Shown: piece after piece, positions 10,301 through 20,910 of the stretch
Numbering within the stretch: the stretch's first letter is position 1
How the letters are laid out: the number at the start of each line of letters is the position of its first letter
DNA from: Plotosus lineatus
Taxonomy: Eukaryota > Chordata > Actinopteri > Siluriformes > Plotosidae
NCBI GenBank assembly: GCA_024760905.1
Contig: CM045737.1
Span: 13,356,226 to 13,420,225 of the forward strand
Direction: 5' to 3'
Length of the DNA stretch: 64,000 nt
Program-made: the position numbers and the translations under genes
Notes under the pieces: model-generated
The model's input: only the letters and a program-made list of their open reading frames with translations
The model's database searches: none
What the model was told of the DNA's origin: nothing

Positions 10301-10906
10301 GAGTGTCCATTCAGGACAAGGTGCTGTCCAAGCTTAAATGTTTTGCAATGAATTGACAGAGCGACTTGTATGCAGCCTATAGTACAAATGTAGCAAAAAA
10401 AAAAAAAAAGAAAAGAAAAAAATTACAGTTCAGAACAAAAACATACACCAAACAACAGGATCCCTGTCCCTTTCCAAATAAATAAATAATATCACAACAA
10501 TCCTATTTCTATCTATATTTCCATCTTACAACATTGGGCCATTTCCCTGGTTTCTGATGCAATGTATGTTTCTATGCAAGGGGACTGCAAACCCTCTGCA
10601 GAACCATTGCCCTTGGATAAATACCCATTCACACCTATGGGCAATTTAAAGTACTCAGTTGTCCTAATGTGCCACTTGGGAAACCCCTGGCAATTTTTCC
10701 TGAAATATGCCCCGGGTAGTGGTTGTGCGCCATGTTGAAATCAGGACTACTGTACTTTTATATCTGGGGAAGGGGCGGGGGAATTCTGAACTCCCTCAGC
10801 TATTTTCAATGTTTTCAGCTGCTCCTCTGGTTATTTTACTGTCAGTGGTTTCCTGATACTGTTTCTTGGAAACATTGTTGTTATAAATTAATAAATTAGC
10901 ATCGTA
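9798..10906. other. unassigned DNA with poly(T) and poly(A) tracts
   Basis: It holds poly(T) at about 10262-10298 and poly(A) at about 10396-10409. A short V-SINE-like fragment (cattcacacctatgggcaat) lies near 10,628-10,660. No exon or coding domain is recognised. Confidence 0.4.
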
Positions 10907-11299
10907 CAGGCATCACTCTCTACTTCGTGCTTCAGTTTCTGCAGCTTCAGTGCATTGTGGGTTTTTCAAAAATATTCACTGAAAAATAAAAAAATAAGTA
11001 AATTAAGGTAAAATAGGGGAAAGTGAAGAAAAATGCCGCAAAACAAGGCCAATTATGCAAAAAAAAAAAAAAAAAAAAAAAAACCCAAACCAAAAAAAAA
11101 AACAACCCAAAACTCCGCACAAAACTACAGTACTAACATTTTTATGTGAGGCGCGCATCTGTGTGTGTGCGTGTATTTATATTTTATTTACATCTTATGC
11201 ATTATTTTTGAATTCTTAATTGTTATTATAAGCATTTATAGCGTTAAATATGTATTTATTAATATTATATACACATATAAGTGAGTCAGGGGGGTCGTT
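10907..11299 (-). mobile_element. MITE-2 copy, one end missing
   Basis: It starts caggcatcactctctacttc and carries the MITE-2 interior phrases cagcttcagtgcattgtggg, acaaggccaattatgcaaaa and catcttatgcattatttttg. The far end stops at a (TTC)n tract at 11,309, where an RTE fragment begins. It is in the reverse orientation to the complete copy at 47.4 kb. Confidence 0.75.
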
Positions 11300-11332
11300 T
11301 CTTTCTTTCTTCTTCTTCTTCTTCTTCTTCTT

Positions 11333-12288
11333 CATCTCCTTTCGGCTGCTCCCTTCAGGGGTCGCCACAGCGAATCAACTGCCTCCATCTCACTCTATCC
11401 TCTGCATCTTCTTCTCTTACCCAAACTACCTTCATGTCCTCCTTCATCACATCCATAAATCTCCTCTGTGGTCTTCCTCTAGGCCAGGGGTCACCAACCG
11501 TTTTGAAACTGAGAGCTACTTCTTGGTACCAATTAATGCGAAGGGATACCAGGTCGATACACACCTCTGAAATTACAAATTTGCTCAATTTACCTTTAAT
11601 TATGTTACAATTAATAATTAATGATATTCATCTATGAGAAGATATTGATTTGATTTAAAAATATATTCAAAAAAATTAGATGCAGCTCAATGGAGAGTGG
11701 CGCTATGGAGCCGTGGGCCTGTCCTAAAAATGGCAGTGAACAGGCCCGTGGGCAACTTATATTGTACTTACAGGCTACCTGGTGCCGACGGCACAACGTT
11801 GGTGATCTCTGGTCTACGCCTTCTGCCTGGTAGTTCCAACCTCAGCATCCTACTACCAATATTTTCACTATCCGTCCTCTGCACATGTCCAAACCATCTC
11901 AATCTAGTCTCTCTGACTTTGTCTCCAAAAACGTCTTACATGTGCTGTCCCGCTGATGTGCTCATTCCTGATCCTATCCATCCTCGTTACTCCCAAAGAG
12001 AACCTCAACATTTTCATCTCTGCTACCTCCAGCTCTGCCTCCTGCCTTTTCCTCAGCGCCACTGTTTCTAAACCATACAACACCGCTGGCCTCATCACCG
12101 TCTTGTACACTTTTCCCTTCATTCTTGCCGATACCTTCCTATCACACATCATACCGGATACTTTTCTCGAACCATTCTAACCTGCCTGCATGCGCTTCTT
12201 CACCTCTTTTCCACACTCTCCATTGCTTTTGGACTGTTGAGCGTAGGCACTTAAAATCCTTCACCTTCTTTATCTCTGTATTAAAATT
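11333..12288 (-). mobile_element. RTE 3' fragment split by a hAT element
   Basis: The minus-strand frames at 11355-11484 and 11904-12152 encode pieces of the RTE C-terminus (FMDVMKEDMKVVWV, WRQLIRCGDP, LRFSLGVTRMDRIRNEHISG, MKGKVYKTVMRPAVLYGLET). The (TTC)n at 11309-11332 lies where the 3' tail would be. The fragment is 5'-truncated and has several frameshifts. Removing 11485-11811 and one duplication rejoins the RTE sequence cleanly. Confidence 0.88.
11485..11811 (+). mobile_element. non-autonomous hAT element, 327 bp
   Basis: The ends caggggtcaccaac and gttggtgatctctg are imperfect inverses. Flanking 8-bp duplications are ctctaggc (11477-11484) and gtctacgc (11812-11819), with two mismatches. 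The duplications have a central TA, as reported for Buster/Charlie-type hATs. There is no transposase frame. It sits inside an RTE fragment. Confidence 0.85.
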
Positions 12289-13211
12289 CCTCAAGACAAC
12301 ATGAGTCTTATTTTTGTCTTGATATTTTTTTCATGTAAAATGTACACATTTGTACACGGGACGTTAATAAAAACATATTAGCACAAATCCATGGTTCAAT
12401 TAGATGCAGGAAATGTTCACCACTGCCATATTTATACTTTATACCTAGAGATGATAGAACTAATGCTGTTTTTTTTTTTTTTTCAAATGACAAAAAATGC
12501 CAAGGGAACTCCAAATGCTAATGCACATCTCTTTGGAGTGCTTTTGGAGAGGAGAAACCCACGCAATCCTCACCAACCATGGGACCTGAGCCCAGGACAC
12601 TGTTCTCATGAAGCAAGCAGTAGTATCCGCTATGCCACTGTGCCTCCAGCTTCTTTCAGAACGTGCAAATTTCCTTACATATTCATGACGACGGTATATC
12701 CTACACGCCTCATGTTTTATTCGCCAGATCTTTTGAAGACAAATGGTTCTATCTTTTCGAAAGCTCTTTACATGGGAGTTCTTCTCCTTCAGGAGTCAAT
12801 GCAGGTTCAATAGGTTGGAGCAGAAGCTGATAACTTTAAAGAAGATTAAAGCAGTACGTATTGCTTCCTCAGCAAGTGAGAAGTGATGGCTGGTTGTTAA
12901 AGCTATACAGGCAATAACAGCACTACTCTCTGGCTCTTCATTTATCTTCTAAGGGGTGTGTTTTCTCCTTCATTTACTTTTCCTTTCAATATTCTGCGCA
13001 CATGGTACTTATAGACAGGATACTCTGCACACCTATCACCAACTAGCAGATATATGATTCCCCTCCAATCCCCCCCACTCTGTCTGTGTCTACTGGCCTA
13101 GGAAAGAGCCCTATAGCATGTTGTTAATTAACTTATCAGATGGGTGCTGTAATATAAATGGTGGTTCTGATTTTGTTTTGCTTGTTTTTGTGGATGTATT
13201 GTATTTGACTT

Positions 13212-13213
<2 letters not shown>
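12289..13213. other. unassigned DNA with a V-SINE-like fragment
   Basis: A minus-strand V-SINE-like piece (gggacctgagcccaggacac, then cgctatgccactgtgcct) lies at about 12548-12655. The rest, including 12660-13110, is high-complexity sequence without recognised coding content. Confidence 0.45.

Positions 13214-13286
<73 letters not shown>
13214..13286. repeat. (TG)n microsatellite
   Basis: About 70 bases of TG ending in gcgtgtatac just before a MITE-1. Confidence 0.96.
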
Positions 13287-13308
13287 ATACATATACACAC
13301 AGTATATA

Positions 13309-14085
13309 CAGCGGTACCTCACTTTATGAAATTAATCCATTCCAGAGCCTTTTTCTTAACCTGGATTTTTCATAAATTGAACCGCATTTCACATGTAAAA
13401 CAAATGATTCGTTCCAAGGCTCCCAATACTACCCCCTAAACCCTTTAAAAATGATAAAAGCATACCTTTTCCTCCTTCTGCTTCAATATCGTACCGATGG
13501 TAGATGGGTTTGGCCATATTCCTTTGTGATATCACTCGAGCCTGTTTCTTCTTCTCACTCGCACCGGAAATCACACACGCGTGAGTGTGTGTGTGTGTGT
13601 GTGAGCAAACATGTGTTGACCATGTCTTCATAGCAGAGTTATAATCTTACAAATGTTTATAGAAGGTTAAAAGCCTGAGTCAAGAAATAAAGCATGAAAC
13701 AACAGTAACTCTGTCATTTACACAAAAAGTATCATGGTAGATTCAGCTCCATAATAGCCAATGGGAGGGAGCTGCGTCATCCCACCTAGCCAAAGGGAGG
13801 CCAGCGGGGCGGGATATTGGGAGATAGCCAATAAGAGGGAGCTGCGTCATCCCTCCTAGCCAATGGGAGGCCAGCGGGGCGGAATGTTTGAACGTCACTG
13901 ATGGGAGAGCAGCTCATGCATTGTTTGAATGGTTGAATGACGCGTTTTAATGTTTGAATGGTGCATTTGAATTTTTACTTTCGTAATGTGAATTTGTTTC
14001 GTAGACAGAGACAAAAATTTTAGGAAAATGCATATCGTAACCTGCATTTTCCGTTTGGTGACACTTTCGTAAAGTAAGGTACCAC

Positions 14086-14087
<2 letters not shown>
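13309..14087 (+). mobile_element. MITE-1 copy (Tigger/pogo-like), 779 bp
   Basis: The ends cagcggtacctcactttatg and gtaaagtaaggtaccactg are inverse, with TA at 13307-13308 and 14088-14089. Internally it carries (TG)n at about 13584-13602 and two tandem copies of a segment with ccaatgggagg and ccagcggggcggga. The flanks on both sides are (TG)n arrays. Confidence 0.88.
13750..13890 (+). promoter_or_regulatory. duplicated CCAAT/GC-box segment inside MITE-1
   Basis: Two ~64-base units each carry gccaat-type boxes (NF-Y consensus) and a ggggcggga-type GC box. In the Tigger-like relative at 26.1 kb a single version of this segment, inverted, lies about 150-200 bases upstream of the transposase frame, so I infer it is the old transposase promoter. 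No activity is shown by sequence alone. Confidence 0.45.

Positions 14088-14090
<3 letters not shown>

Positions 14091-14147
<57 letters not shown>
14091..14147. repeat. (TG)n microsatellite
   Basis: A TG run directly abutting the right end of MITE-1. Confidence 0.96.
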
Positions 14148-14148
<1 letters not shown>

Positions 14149-14304
14149 TATCAAGGTTGATTGTTGTATATCTTTAGTGTGATAGGGTATCCAACAAAAT
14201 TCAAGTGACAAGAAATATTGTGGCACAAAAACATATATACAGTGGGACTTGTCATTGAGTTCAGAATTAACCAGTAATATTCATGTTCAAAAGTAATTCG
14301 CATA

Positions 14305-15061
14305 CAGACGCTCCCCGGCTTACGTTTTAGTTAGGTTCCAGATGACTGTTACTGTATGTTCCAGTGACGTATGACGTTCATACTATACTATATATCCATA
14401 AATACCTTTACTGTATCTCATAAAACACCCCTAAAATCAATTACTATAAACATATCATTGTAAAATAATATGAAATATATCAAATAATATCAACATTAAT
14501 TTCAAATAAATTAAATTCAAGCAAAATAATTTCAAATAGATAAATTTTAATCAAATTCACGAATCAAATATCAAATACAGTATCAGATATAACCTTTAAC
14601 ATCCTCTGTGATGCAATCTTTTTGCTTGTAAATGGTTCTGATGGTTGATGGAGCCATTTGGAAGAACGTGTCACATTCACATGTTTTTCACCAGCATCAA
14701 TTTTCTTGATCATAGCCATCTTCGTTTCTAACAAGATGGCTTGCCACTTTTTCTGATTACCACTATCACTAGTAGGCTTACACTTCTGACCAACCATATT
14801 TGCTTAGGGTTACAAAAGTCCACAAAACAGTGTAAACACAAAGATCACAGAGGCGACGTCTTAACACAAGGGTAACACACGGTGAACTGGGAAGAAGGAG
14901 GGGCACGTTCAGTCTGTCATTTGTAAACAATGGACGTAGCATCATGCAAAAGTAGTGTAACGTCAATGTAGTACGTAAAGGTAAAATTTGACATAATTTT
15001 TTTTTTCAATGTAAAATTGAAAAACACGTAAAACAAATGAATGTAAGTCAGGGAGCGTCTG
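14305..15061 (-). mobile_element. MITE-3: Tigger/pogo-like deletion derivative, 757 bp
   Basis: The ends cagacgctccccggcttacg and gtaagtcagggagcgtctg are inverse, with TA at 14303-14304 and 15062-15063. The minus strand holds the start of a CENP-B/pogo-type transposase, but the catalytic part is missing. This suggests internal deletion of a once-complete Tigger-type element. Confidence 0.82.
14564..14797 (-). pseudogene. Tigger/pogo transposase N-terminus (CENP-B-type HTH), frameshifted
   Basis: The frame opens MVGQKCKPTSDSGNQKKWQ and continues ETKMAMIKKIDAGEKHVNVT, which fits the first helices of the pogo/Tigger/CENP-B DNA-binding domain. A frame change follows: the other frame reads MAPSTIRTIYKQKDCITED, which is the expected recognition-helix region, and then stops at about 14,587. 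The DDE catalytic domain is absent. The family role would be end binding and transposition; this copy cannot do it. Confidence 0.72.
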
Positions 15062-15432
15062 TATATACTACAAAGGAAATGATTGGTCTACAGTCTGGGA
15101 ATTAAAAGACTGAAAATGACAGACAGTATGTTGCAGTCACTTGGAGCAAATTTCATCATCATTTTCATGCTTTAAAAACGGAGAAGTAAACCAGAAAAAT
15201 CTTGTTTTACTTTTTTTTGTTTTTTTGAGTACTATATACTAAACTTTTTAATGACTTTAAAAACAACATTACAAAACGTGGGTTACTGACTTGTCTGTGT
15301 AGGATATACTACAACTTTGAATAAGTTTTTAAAGATGCCATTAGCTACAGTTAGCTCTGCCCTGAGCCTGACCTCTCTCTGTATCGGTTCAAATATGTAA
15401 AAAGCAAATAGAAAAATAGTTTTTATATTCCT

Positions 15433-15765
15433 GTGGTACGTAAGGTGACACATGGGCATAATGATTAGCATGTCCATTTTACAGCAAGATCTTGGGTCCG
15501 AGCCCCAGACGCAACTTAAGCAGTGCAGCATTTGTATGTTCCTGTTATGCTTGTGAAAGAGGTTTAAAGACATGAACATTAGGTTAACTGGCTGTTCCAA
15601 ATTAACCCTTGGTGTAACTATATGAATGGTTATGTGTGTGTGTGTTGGCCCTGCAATAGGTTGATGAGCTGTTAATGATGTACCCTGCCTTGGCCCATTG
15701 TAGGAATCAGCCTCGCTCTGGCTATAGTAAAAGTAAGTGGTTTGGCAAATGAGTGTTTCTGACTG
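15433..15765 (+). repeat. V-SINE-like copy
   Basis: Head tgattagcatgtccatttta, box-B-like gggtccgagcccc, then ggctgttccaaattaaccc and a 3' end near gtggtttggcaaatgagtg. The central core is eroded. Confidence 0.65.
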
Positions 15766-16019
15766 TTCTCTGTGTTGTTAATGCTCCCGTTGGATGTTGC
15801 TGAATTGAACATTGGAATGCGTTTTCAAATGTATCGTAAAAATTTAAAAAACATTATATATAACATAGAACAATGTGAAGCCCATCATCAGCTAGTAAAC
15901 ACTACAATAGCATTACAAAGAACATGATCTCTCTCTTGCACTGGTGAAATTATAAAAGGAAACCTCAGGGACAATACCAGCAACATACATGTATAAGTAG
16001 CTGTAGGAATATCTGGCAA
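15766..16019. other. unassigned DNA
   Basis: No element recognised. Confidence 0.45.
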
Positions 16020-16160
16020 GGACATTCAGCTTTAAGCCCATCCCACCAAGAGGTCACTATTGGGCCCTTGAGCAAGATCCCTAAACTTCCAATGCTCAGA
16101 TGTATAAATTAGATCAAATGTGAGTTGCTGTGAATAAAGATGTCTGCCAGATGCTGTATC
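16020..16160 (+). repeat. 3' part of a tRNA-type fish SINE
   Basis: It contains gggcccttgagcaagatccc and ends ataaagatgtctgccagatg, a 3' end known from dispersed fish SINEs. The head is absent. Confidence 0.5.
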
Positions 16161-16189
16161 TTTTGTTTTTGGGTAAGATTCGGCACAAT

Positions 16190-16338
16190 AGAGATAAAAC
16201 AAACAACATACTTACGAAACCAGGCTATTATTTTTTCCCTCCTTTTTTGTTTAAATTCTATTGCTCCATAATTGTCATGCCATTGTTTCACCAAACTAAG
16301 GTAACATAATAATTATTACCATCCAGCATTGGGTTAAT
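16190..16338 (-). pseudogene. distal end of a Tc1-like transposase relic
   Basis: This is the continuation of the minus-strand relic at 18033-18370, separated from it by the RTE insertion. Joining across the 18-bp duplication gives a reading through ..REKLTQCW.. and then degraded sequence. It has no independent coding value. Confidence 0.5.
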
Positions 16339-18032
16339 GCAGCCGTGGGGGGGGGCACAAACCAGTGTCTCTCCCTCACGCTGGTCCCAAGCCCGGATAA
16401 ATGCAGAGGGTTGCGTCAGGAAGGGCATCCGGCATAAAAAAAATGCCAAATAAAATATCCGAGTCACTACAAAGAATGTCATACCGGATCGGTCGAGGCC
16501 CGGGTTGACAACAACCACCATCAGTGCTGTCAACCAACAGGGTGCTGGTGGAAATTAGACTACTGTTGGTCCACGACGTCGAAGAAGGAGAGGCGGGAGG
16601 CGTGTCCGTAGGCAGAGAGAGAAGAGGAAAGGCATGAGTCTAGGACTGAAAGTAGGGACTTTGAATATTGGAACTATGGCAAGAAAAGGTAGAGAGATGG
16701 CTGACATGATGCAGAGGAGGAAGGTGGAAGCAAGGCTAGAAGCTTAGGAGCAGGGACATTGAGAGAACCGAAGAGAGTAAACAGGAGTACAGCGTAAGGC
16801 GATGGTAGTGGTGTCAAAGGCCAAACAGAGGGCATATGATGACTTGTATGCTCAGTTGGAAAGTAAAGAGGGAGAAAATGATTTATACAGGTTGGCACAG
16901 CAGAGAAATAGAGATGGGAGGGACGTGCAGCAAGTTAGAGTGATTAAGGACAGAGAGGGAAATGTATTCAGAAGGTCAGACGGAGCTGCATTGTGCCTTT
17001 GTGGATCTGGAGAAAGCATATGACAGGGTGCCGAGAGAGGAACTGTGGTATTGTATGAGGAAGTCTGGAGTGGCAGAGAAGTATGTTAGAGTGGTGCAGG
17101 ACATGTATAAGAGATGTAAGACAGTGGTGAGGTGTGCTGTCGGTGTGACAGAAGAGTTCAAGGTGGAGGTAGGACCCCTTCTTGTTTGCTATGGTGATGG
17201 ACAGGCTGACAGACGAGGTTAGACAAGAATCTCCATGGACTATGATGTTTGCAGATGACATTGTGATCTGTAGTGAGAGCAGAGAATAAGTGGAGGAAAA
17301 TCTAGAGAGGTGGCGGTATGCCCTGGAAAGGAGGGGAATGAAGGTTATCCTCAGTAAAACAGAATACATGTGTGTGAATGACAAGGACCCAAGAGGAATG
17401 GTGAGGTTACAGGGAGCAGAGATAAGGAAGGTGGAGGATTTTAAGTACTTAGGGTCAACAATCCAGAGCAGTGGAGAGTGTGGAAAAGAGGTGAAGCGTG
17501 TACAGTCAGGTTGGAATGGTTGGAAAAAAGTGTCTGGAGTGATGTGTGATAGGAGGATATCGGCAAAAATGAAAGGAAAAGTGTACAAGACGGTGTTGAG
17601 GCCATCGATGTTGTATGGTTTAGAAACAGTGGCTCTGGGGAAAAGACAGGAGGCAGAACTGGAGGTAGCAGAGATGAAAATGTTGAGGTTCTCTTTGGGA
17701 GTAACGAGGATGGATAGGATCAGGAATGAGCACATCAGAGGAATAGCACATGTAAGACATTTTGGAGACAAAGTCAGAGAGGCTAGATTGAGATGGTTTG
17801 GGCATGTACAGAGGAGGGATAGTGAGTATATTGGTAGTAGGATGCTGAGGTTGGAACTACCAGGCAGAAGGCCTAGAGGAAGACCAAAGAAACGATTCAT
17901 GGATGTGGTGAAGGAGGACATGAAGGTAGCTGGTATAAGAAAAGAAGATGCAAAGGATAGGGTGAGATGGAGGCAGATGATTCACTGTGGCGACCCCTGA
18001 AGGGAAAAGCCAAAAGGAAAAAGAAGAAGAAG
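16339..18032 (+). mobile_element. RTE copy, internally deleted, perfect 18-bp target duplications
   Basis: It begins gcagccgtgg, has the RTE 5' UTR (ggttgcgtcaggaagggcat) and ends in the usual 3' end plus (aag)n. The duplication atccagcattgggttaat is identical at 16321-16338 and 18033-18050. Compared with the copy at 28.35 kb, it lacks most of the endonuclease, most of the N-terminal half of RT, and a short stretch around the HQGSALSP motif. Perfect duplications suggest a fairly recent insertion. Confidence 0.9.
16634..18000 (+). pseudogene. RTE endonuclease-RT polyprotein, multiply deleted
   Basis: The start matches the 28.65-kb copy (a frame beginning MSLGLKVGTLN-like) but jumps at about 16,730 and again at about 16,760 into the region before RT. 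Another deletion at about 16,970 removes roughly 530 bases of RT. About 24 bases are missing near 17,175 (the HQGSALSP region), and a TAA replaces Gln at about 17,287. The catalytic FADD motif (MMFADDIVICS) survives near 17,246. The frame at 17,290-18,000 encodes the C-terminal ~236 residues ending RWRQMIHCGDP. No functional enzyme is expected. Confidence 0.85.
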
Positions 18033-18370
18033 ATCCAGCATTGGGTTAATTTTTCCCTGATGTCTTGAATCGATGAGATAAAAACTGAACCACTCCTTAG
18101 AGTCTTCTCCAGCACATCCAGAAGCCTTTCAATAGGATTCAGCTCAGGACTCCGGGCTGGCAACACATATGTGAAAACAATTCCTCATGCTTCCTGAATC
18201 ACATTCTCATTATTTGAGTCCTGGTTTTATGTCCATACCATCAGGGAAGAAAAAGTCCATTGATGTGATAATCTGCTCATTCAATACATTCAGATCATCA
18301 GTTCATCAACTGGACCAACTGGAGCAACAATGCCATAGAGATTACACGCTCTGATCAAGGCTGAATGCAC
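18033..18370 (-). pseudogene. Tc1-like transposase C-terminal relic
   Basis: The minus strand reads LPARSPELNPIERLLDVLEK, matching the SPDLNPIE block that holds the catalytic Glu of DD34E Tc1-like transposases, then SGSVFISSIQDIREKLTQCW. Upstream on that strand the sequence is degraded and has stops. It differs from the Tc1 element next to it in sequence and strand, so it is a separate, older element. The RTE insertion at 16339-18032 split it. Confidence 0.68.
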
Positions 18371-18443
18371 ACCATGAAAGTATAAGAGTGTGTCATATTA
18401 TTTTTTATATATTATTTGTATTTTGTATATTTTTGTCAGTGTG

Positions 18444-20053
18444 CAGTGGTATGAAAAAGTATCTGAACCTTTTGGAATTTCTCACATTTCTGCATAAAAT
18501 CACCATCAAATGTGACCTGATCTTTGTCAAAATCACACAGATGAAAAAGCAGTGTCTGCTTTAACTAAAACCACCCAAACATTTATAGGTTTTCATATTT
18601 TAATGAGGATAGCATGCAAACCATGACAAAAGGGGGAGGAAGAAGTAACCGAACCCTCTGCCTAAGGAGACTTAAAGAGCAATTGAAACCAATTCTTACC
18701 AAACAATTTAAGTCAGGTGTGTGCCCAATCACTGATGAGTGGCTTAAAGCTGCCCTGCCCACTATAAAACACACACCTGGTCAGAATTGTCTTGATGACA
18801 AGCATTGTCTGATGTGCACCATGGCTCGCTCAAAAGAGCTGTCTGAAGACCTGCGATCAAGAATTGTTGATTTGTATAAAGCTGGGAAAGGATACAAAAC
18901 CATCTCTAAAAGTCTGGATGTTCATCAATCGACAGTCAGAGAAGTTGTCTACAAATGGAGAGGGTTTGACACTGTTGCTTCTCTCCCATGGAGTGGCCGT
19001 CCACCAAAGATGACGCCAAGAGATCAGCGCAGAATACTCAGACAGGTAAAAAAAACCCTAGAGTGTCTGCTAAAGACTTACAGAAATCACTGGCACAGTC
19101 CAATATCTCTGTGCACACATCAACTATATGTAAAACAATGGCCAAGAATGGTGTTCATGGAAGGACTCCAAGGAGGAAGCCACTGCTGTCTAAAAAAAAC
19201 ATTGTTGCTCGTTCAATGTTCGCAAAAAGGCACTTGGACACTCCACAGAAGTTTTGGCAAAATATTTTGTGGACTGATGAAACCAAAGTTGAATTGTTTG
19301 GGAGGAACACATGTCGTCATGTGTGGAGGAAAAATGGAACAGCTCACCAACATCAAAACCTCATCCCCACCGTGAAGCATGGTGGACGGTGCATCATGGT
19401 TTGGGGCTGTTTTGCTGCCTCGAGGCCTGGACAACTTGCAATCATTAATGGGAAAATGAATTCAAAAGTTCATCAGGATGTTTACCTGAGGCGTCTGTCA
19501 GACAGTTGAAGCTAAAAAGAGGATGGATGCTGCAACAAGACAATGATCCAAAACACAGAAGTAATTCAACTTCAGAATGGTTTCAGAAGAACAAAATACA
19601 CGTTCTGGAGTGGCCAAGTCAAAATCCAGACTTGAACCCCATTGAGATGCTGTGGCATGACCTCAGGACAGCGATTCATGCCAGACATCCCAGGAATCTG
19701 ACTGAACTACAGCAGTTTTGTAAAGAAGAATGGGCCAAGATTAGTCCTGATCAATGAGCAAGACTGATCTGCAGCTACAGGAAGCGTCTGCTTGAAGTTA
19801 TTGCTGCCAAAGGGGGGGTGGCACAAAATATTAAATGTGACGGTTCAGTTACTTATTCTTCCTCCTTCTGTCATGGTTTGCATGCTATCCTCATTAAAAT
19901 ATGAAAACCTATAAATGTTTGGGTGGTTTTGGTTAAAGCAGACACTGTTTTTTCGTCCGTGTTATTTTGACAAAGATCAGATCACATTTGATGGTGATTT
20001 TATGCAGAAATGTGAGAAGTTCCAAAAGGTTCAGATACTTTTTCATACCACTG
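18444..20053 (+). mobile_element. Tc1-like element, 1.61 kb, ~211-bp inverted repeats
   Basis: The inverted repeats are 18444-18654 and about 19843-20053, starting cagtggtatgaaaaagtatc and ending inversely. TA follows the right end; the left flank is TG, probably a mutated TA. Within each repeat an outer gtatctgaacc and an inner gtaaccgaacc resemble the IR/DR arrangement of Sleeping Beauty-type elements. Ends and length are near full size, but the transposase has two frameshifts. Confidence 0.93.
18821..19757 (+). pseudogene. Tc1-like DD34E transposase, two frameshifts
   Basis: The start ATG at 18821 (MARSKELSEDLRSRIVDLYK) opens a paired-like HTH DNA-binding region, followed by WSGRPPKMTPRDQRR, a GRPR-like/NLS position. 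The frame shifts at an A-run near 19,048-19,056. The middle part has FWQNILWTDETKVELFG with the first catalytic Asp and HGGRCIMVWGCFAAS. A second shift occurs near 19,490-19,505. The last part has QQDNDPKH, then NPDLNPIEMLW, with 34 residues between the second Asp and the Glu. All three catalytic residues survive, so the damage is only the two shifts. It would act on its own inverted repeats in the nucleus. Confidence 0.92.
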
Positions 20054-20055
20054 TA

Positions 20056-20606
20056 TATAAAATCTTAAAACCCTTCTACTTTAACAGGGATGTGTAGATT
20101 TTTTTTTTTAATGCCCGCTGCTAATGAAAAATATGTGAATATACTACATATAAACAAATCTGTGTCATAACAGGGAGAAACCATTTCCTGTGATGAAGAG
20201 CATGGTCCTCGTGCAGAATTTATCTTTAACACTAAAACTAGTATTTAACTTTCAACTGGAATGATTTGTGTATAAATAATGAGCTGAGGTGGGTGTGTTT
20301 CTGCCGGACTGCTTGAAAAATCTGCAGAACATCAAGAGTGAGGTGGATCATCTCAGCCTGCTGGAGCCTGAGTACAGTGATTAAGGGTTTGGTTAGAAGC
20401 ACAGAGGAGATGAGTTTTTGTCAGTGCTATGTACATATTTAGAAATGCTCCTGACAGGGTGACCAAAATCTGCAGAGATTAAGGGGATTTTTTCTAATAA
20501 CACAGTACTCAAGTCTTTTACATTTTCAAATCATAAGCGTTGGGTGTAAATAGTCTTTTCCACTGGTCAGTGTTTGTACGACTGTGCACCTCTGTTGATT
20601 CAAAAT

Positions 20607-20610
<4 letters not shown>
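20056..20610. other. unassigned DNA
   Basis: High-complexity sequence with a short poly(T) at about 20,100-20,109. No exon or element is recognised. Confidence 0.4.

Positions 20611-20637
<27 letters not shown>
20611..20637. repeat. (TG)n microsatellite
   Basis: A short TG run. Confidence 0.93.
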
Positions 20638-20790
20638 CTGGGTCTGCTGTGGGTTTCACTTAAGTGATTTGTAATGATATGCTCTTCTGTCTGTACAATG
20701 TGTATTTGTGCTTGAGTGGGACGTAAGGAACATACTTTCATTAAGTTTAAAGGATAGACTGCAACCACAAAGTGCATGTTTTAGTGCAAA

Positions 20791-20792
<2 letters not shown>

Positions 20793-20827
<35 letters not shown>
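20793..20827. repeat. (AG)n microsatellite
   Basis: An AG run of 35 bases. Confidence 0.95.
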
Positions 20828-20829
<2 letters not shown>

Positions 20830-20910
20830 AACAAGCTCATAGGAATGTTCATAGAGTTTATAGTCTGCATATGACAAATGCACAGATACATAGCACATAA
20901 AGAAAATGTA

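Noticed and set aside
16968..17921. Minus-strand 317-codon open frame opposite another RTE
   Set aside because: Same antisense shadow as at 31 kb; conserved only because the sense strand was coding.
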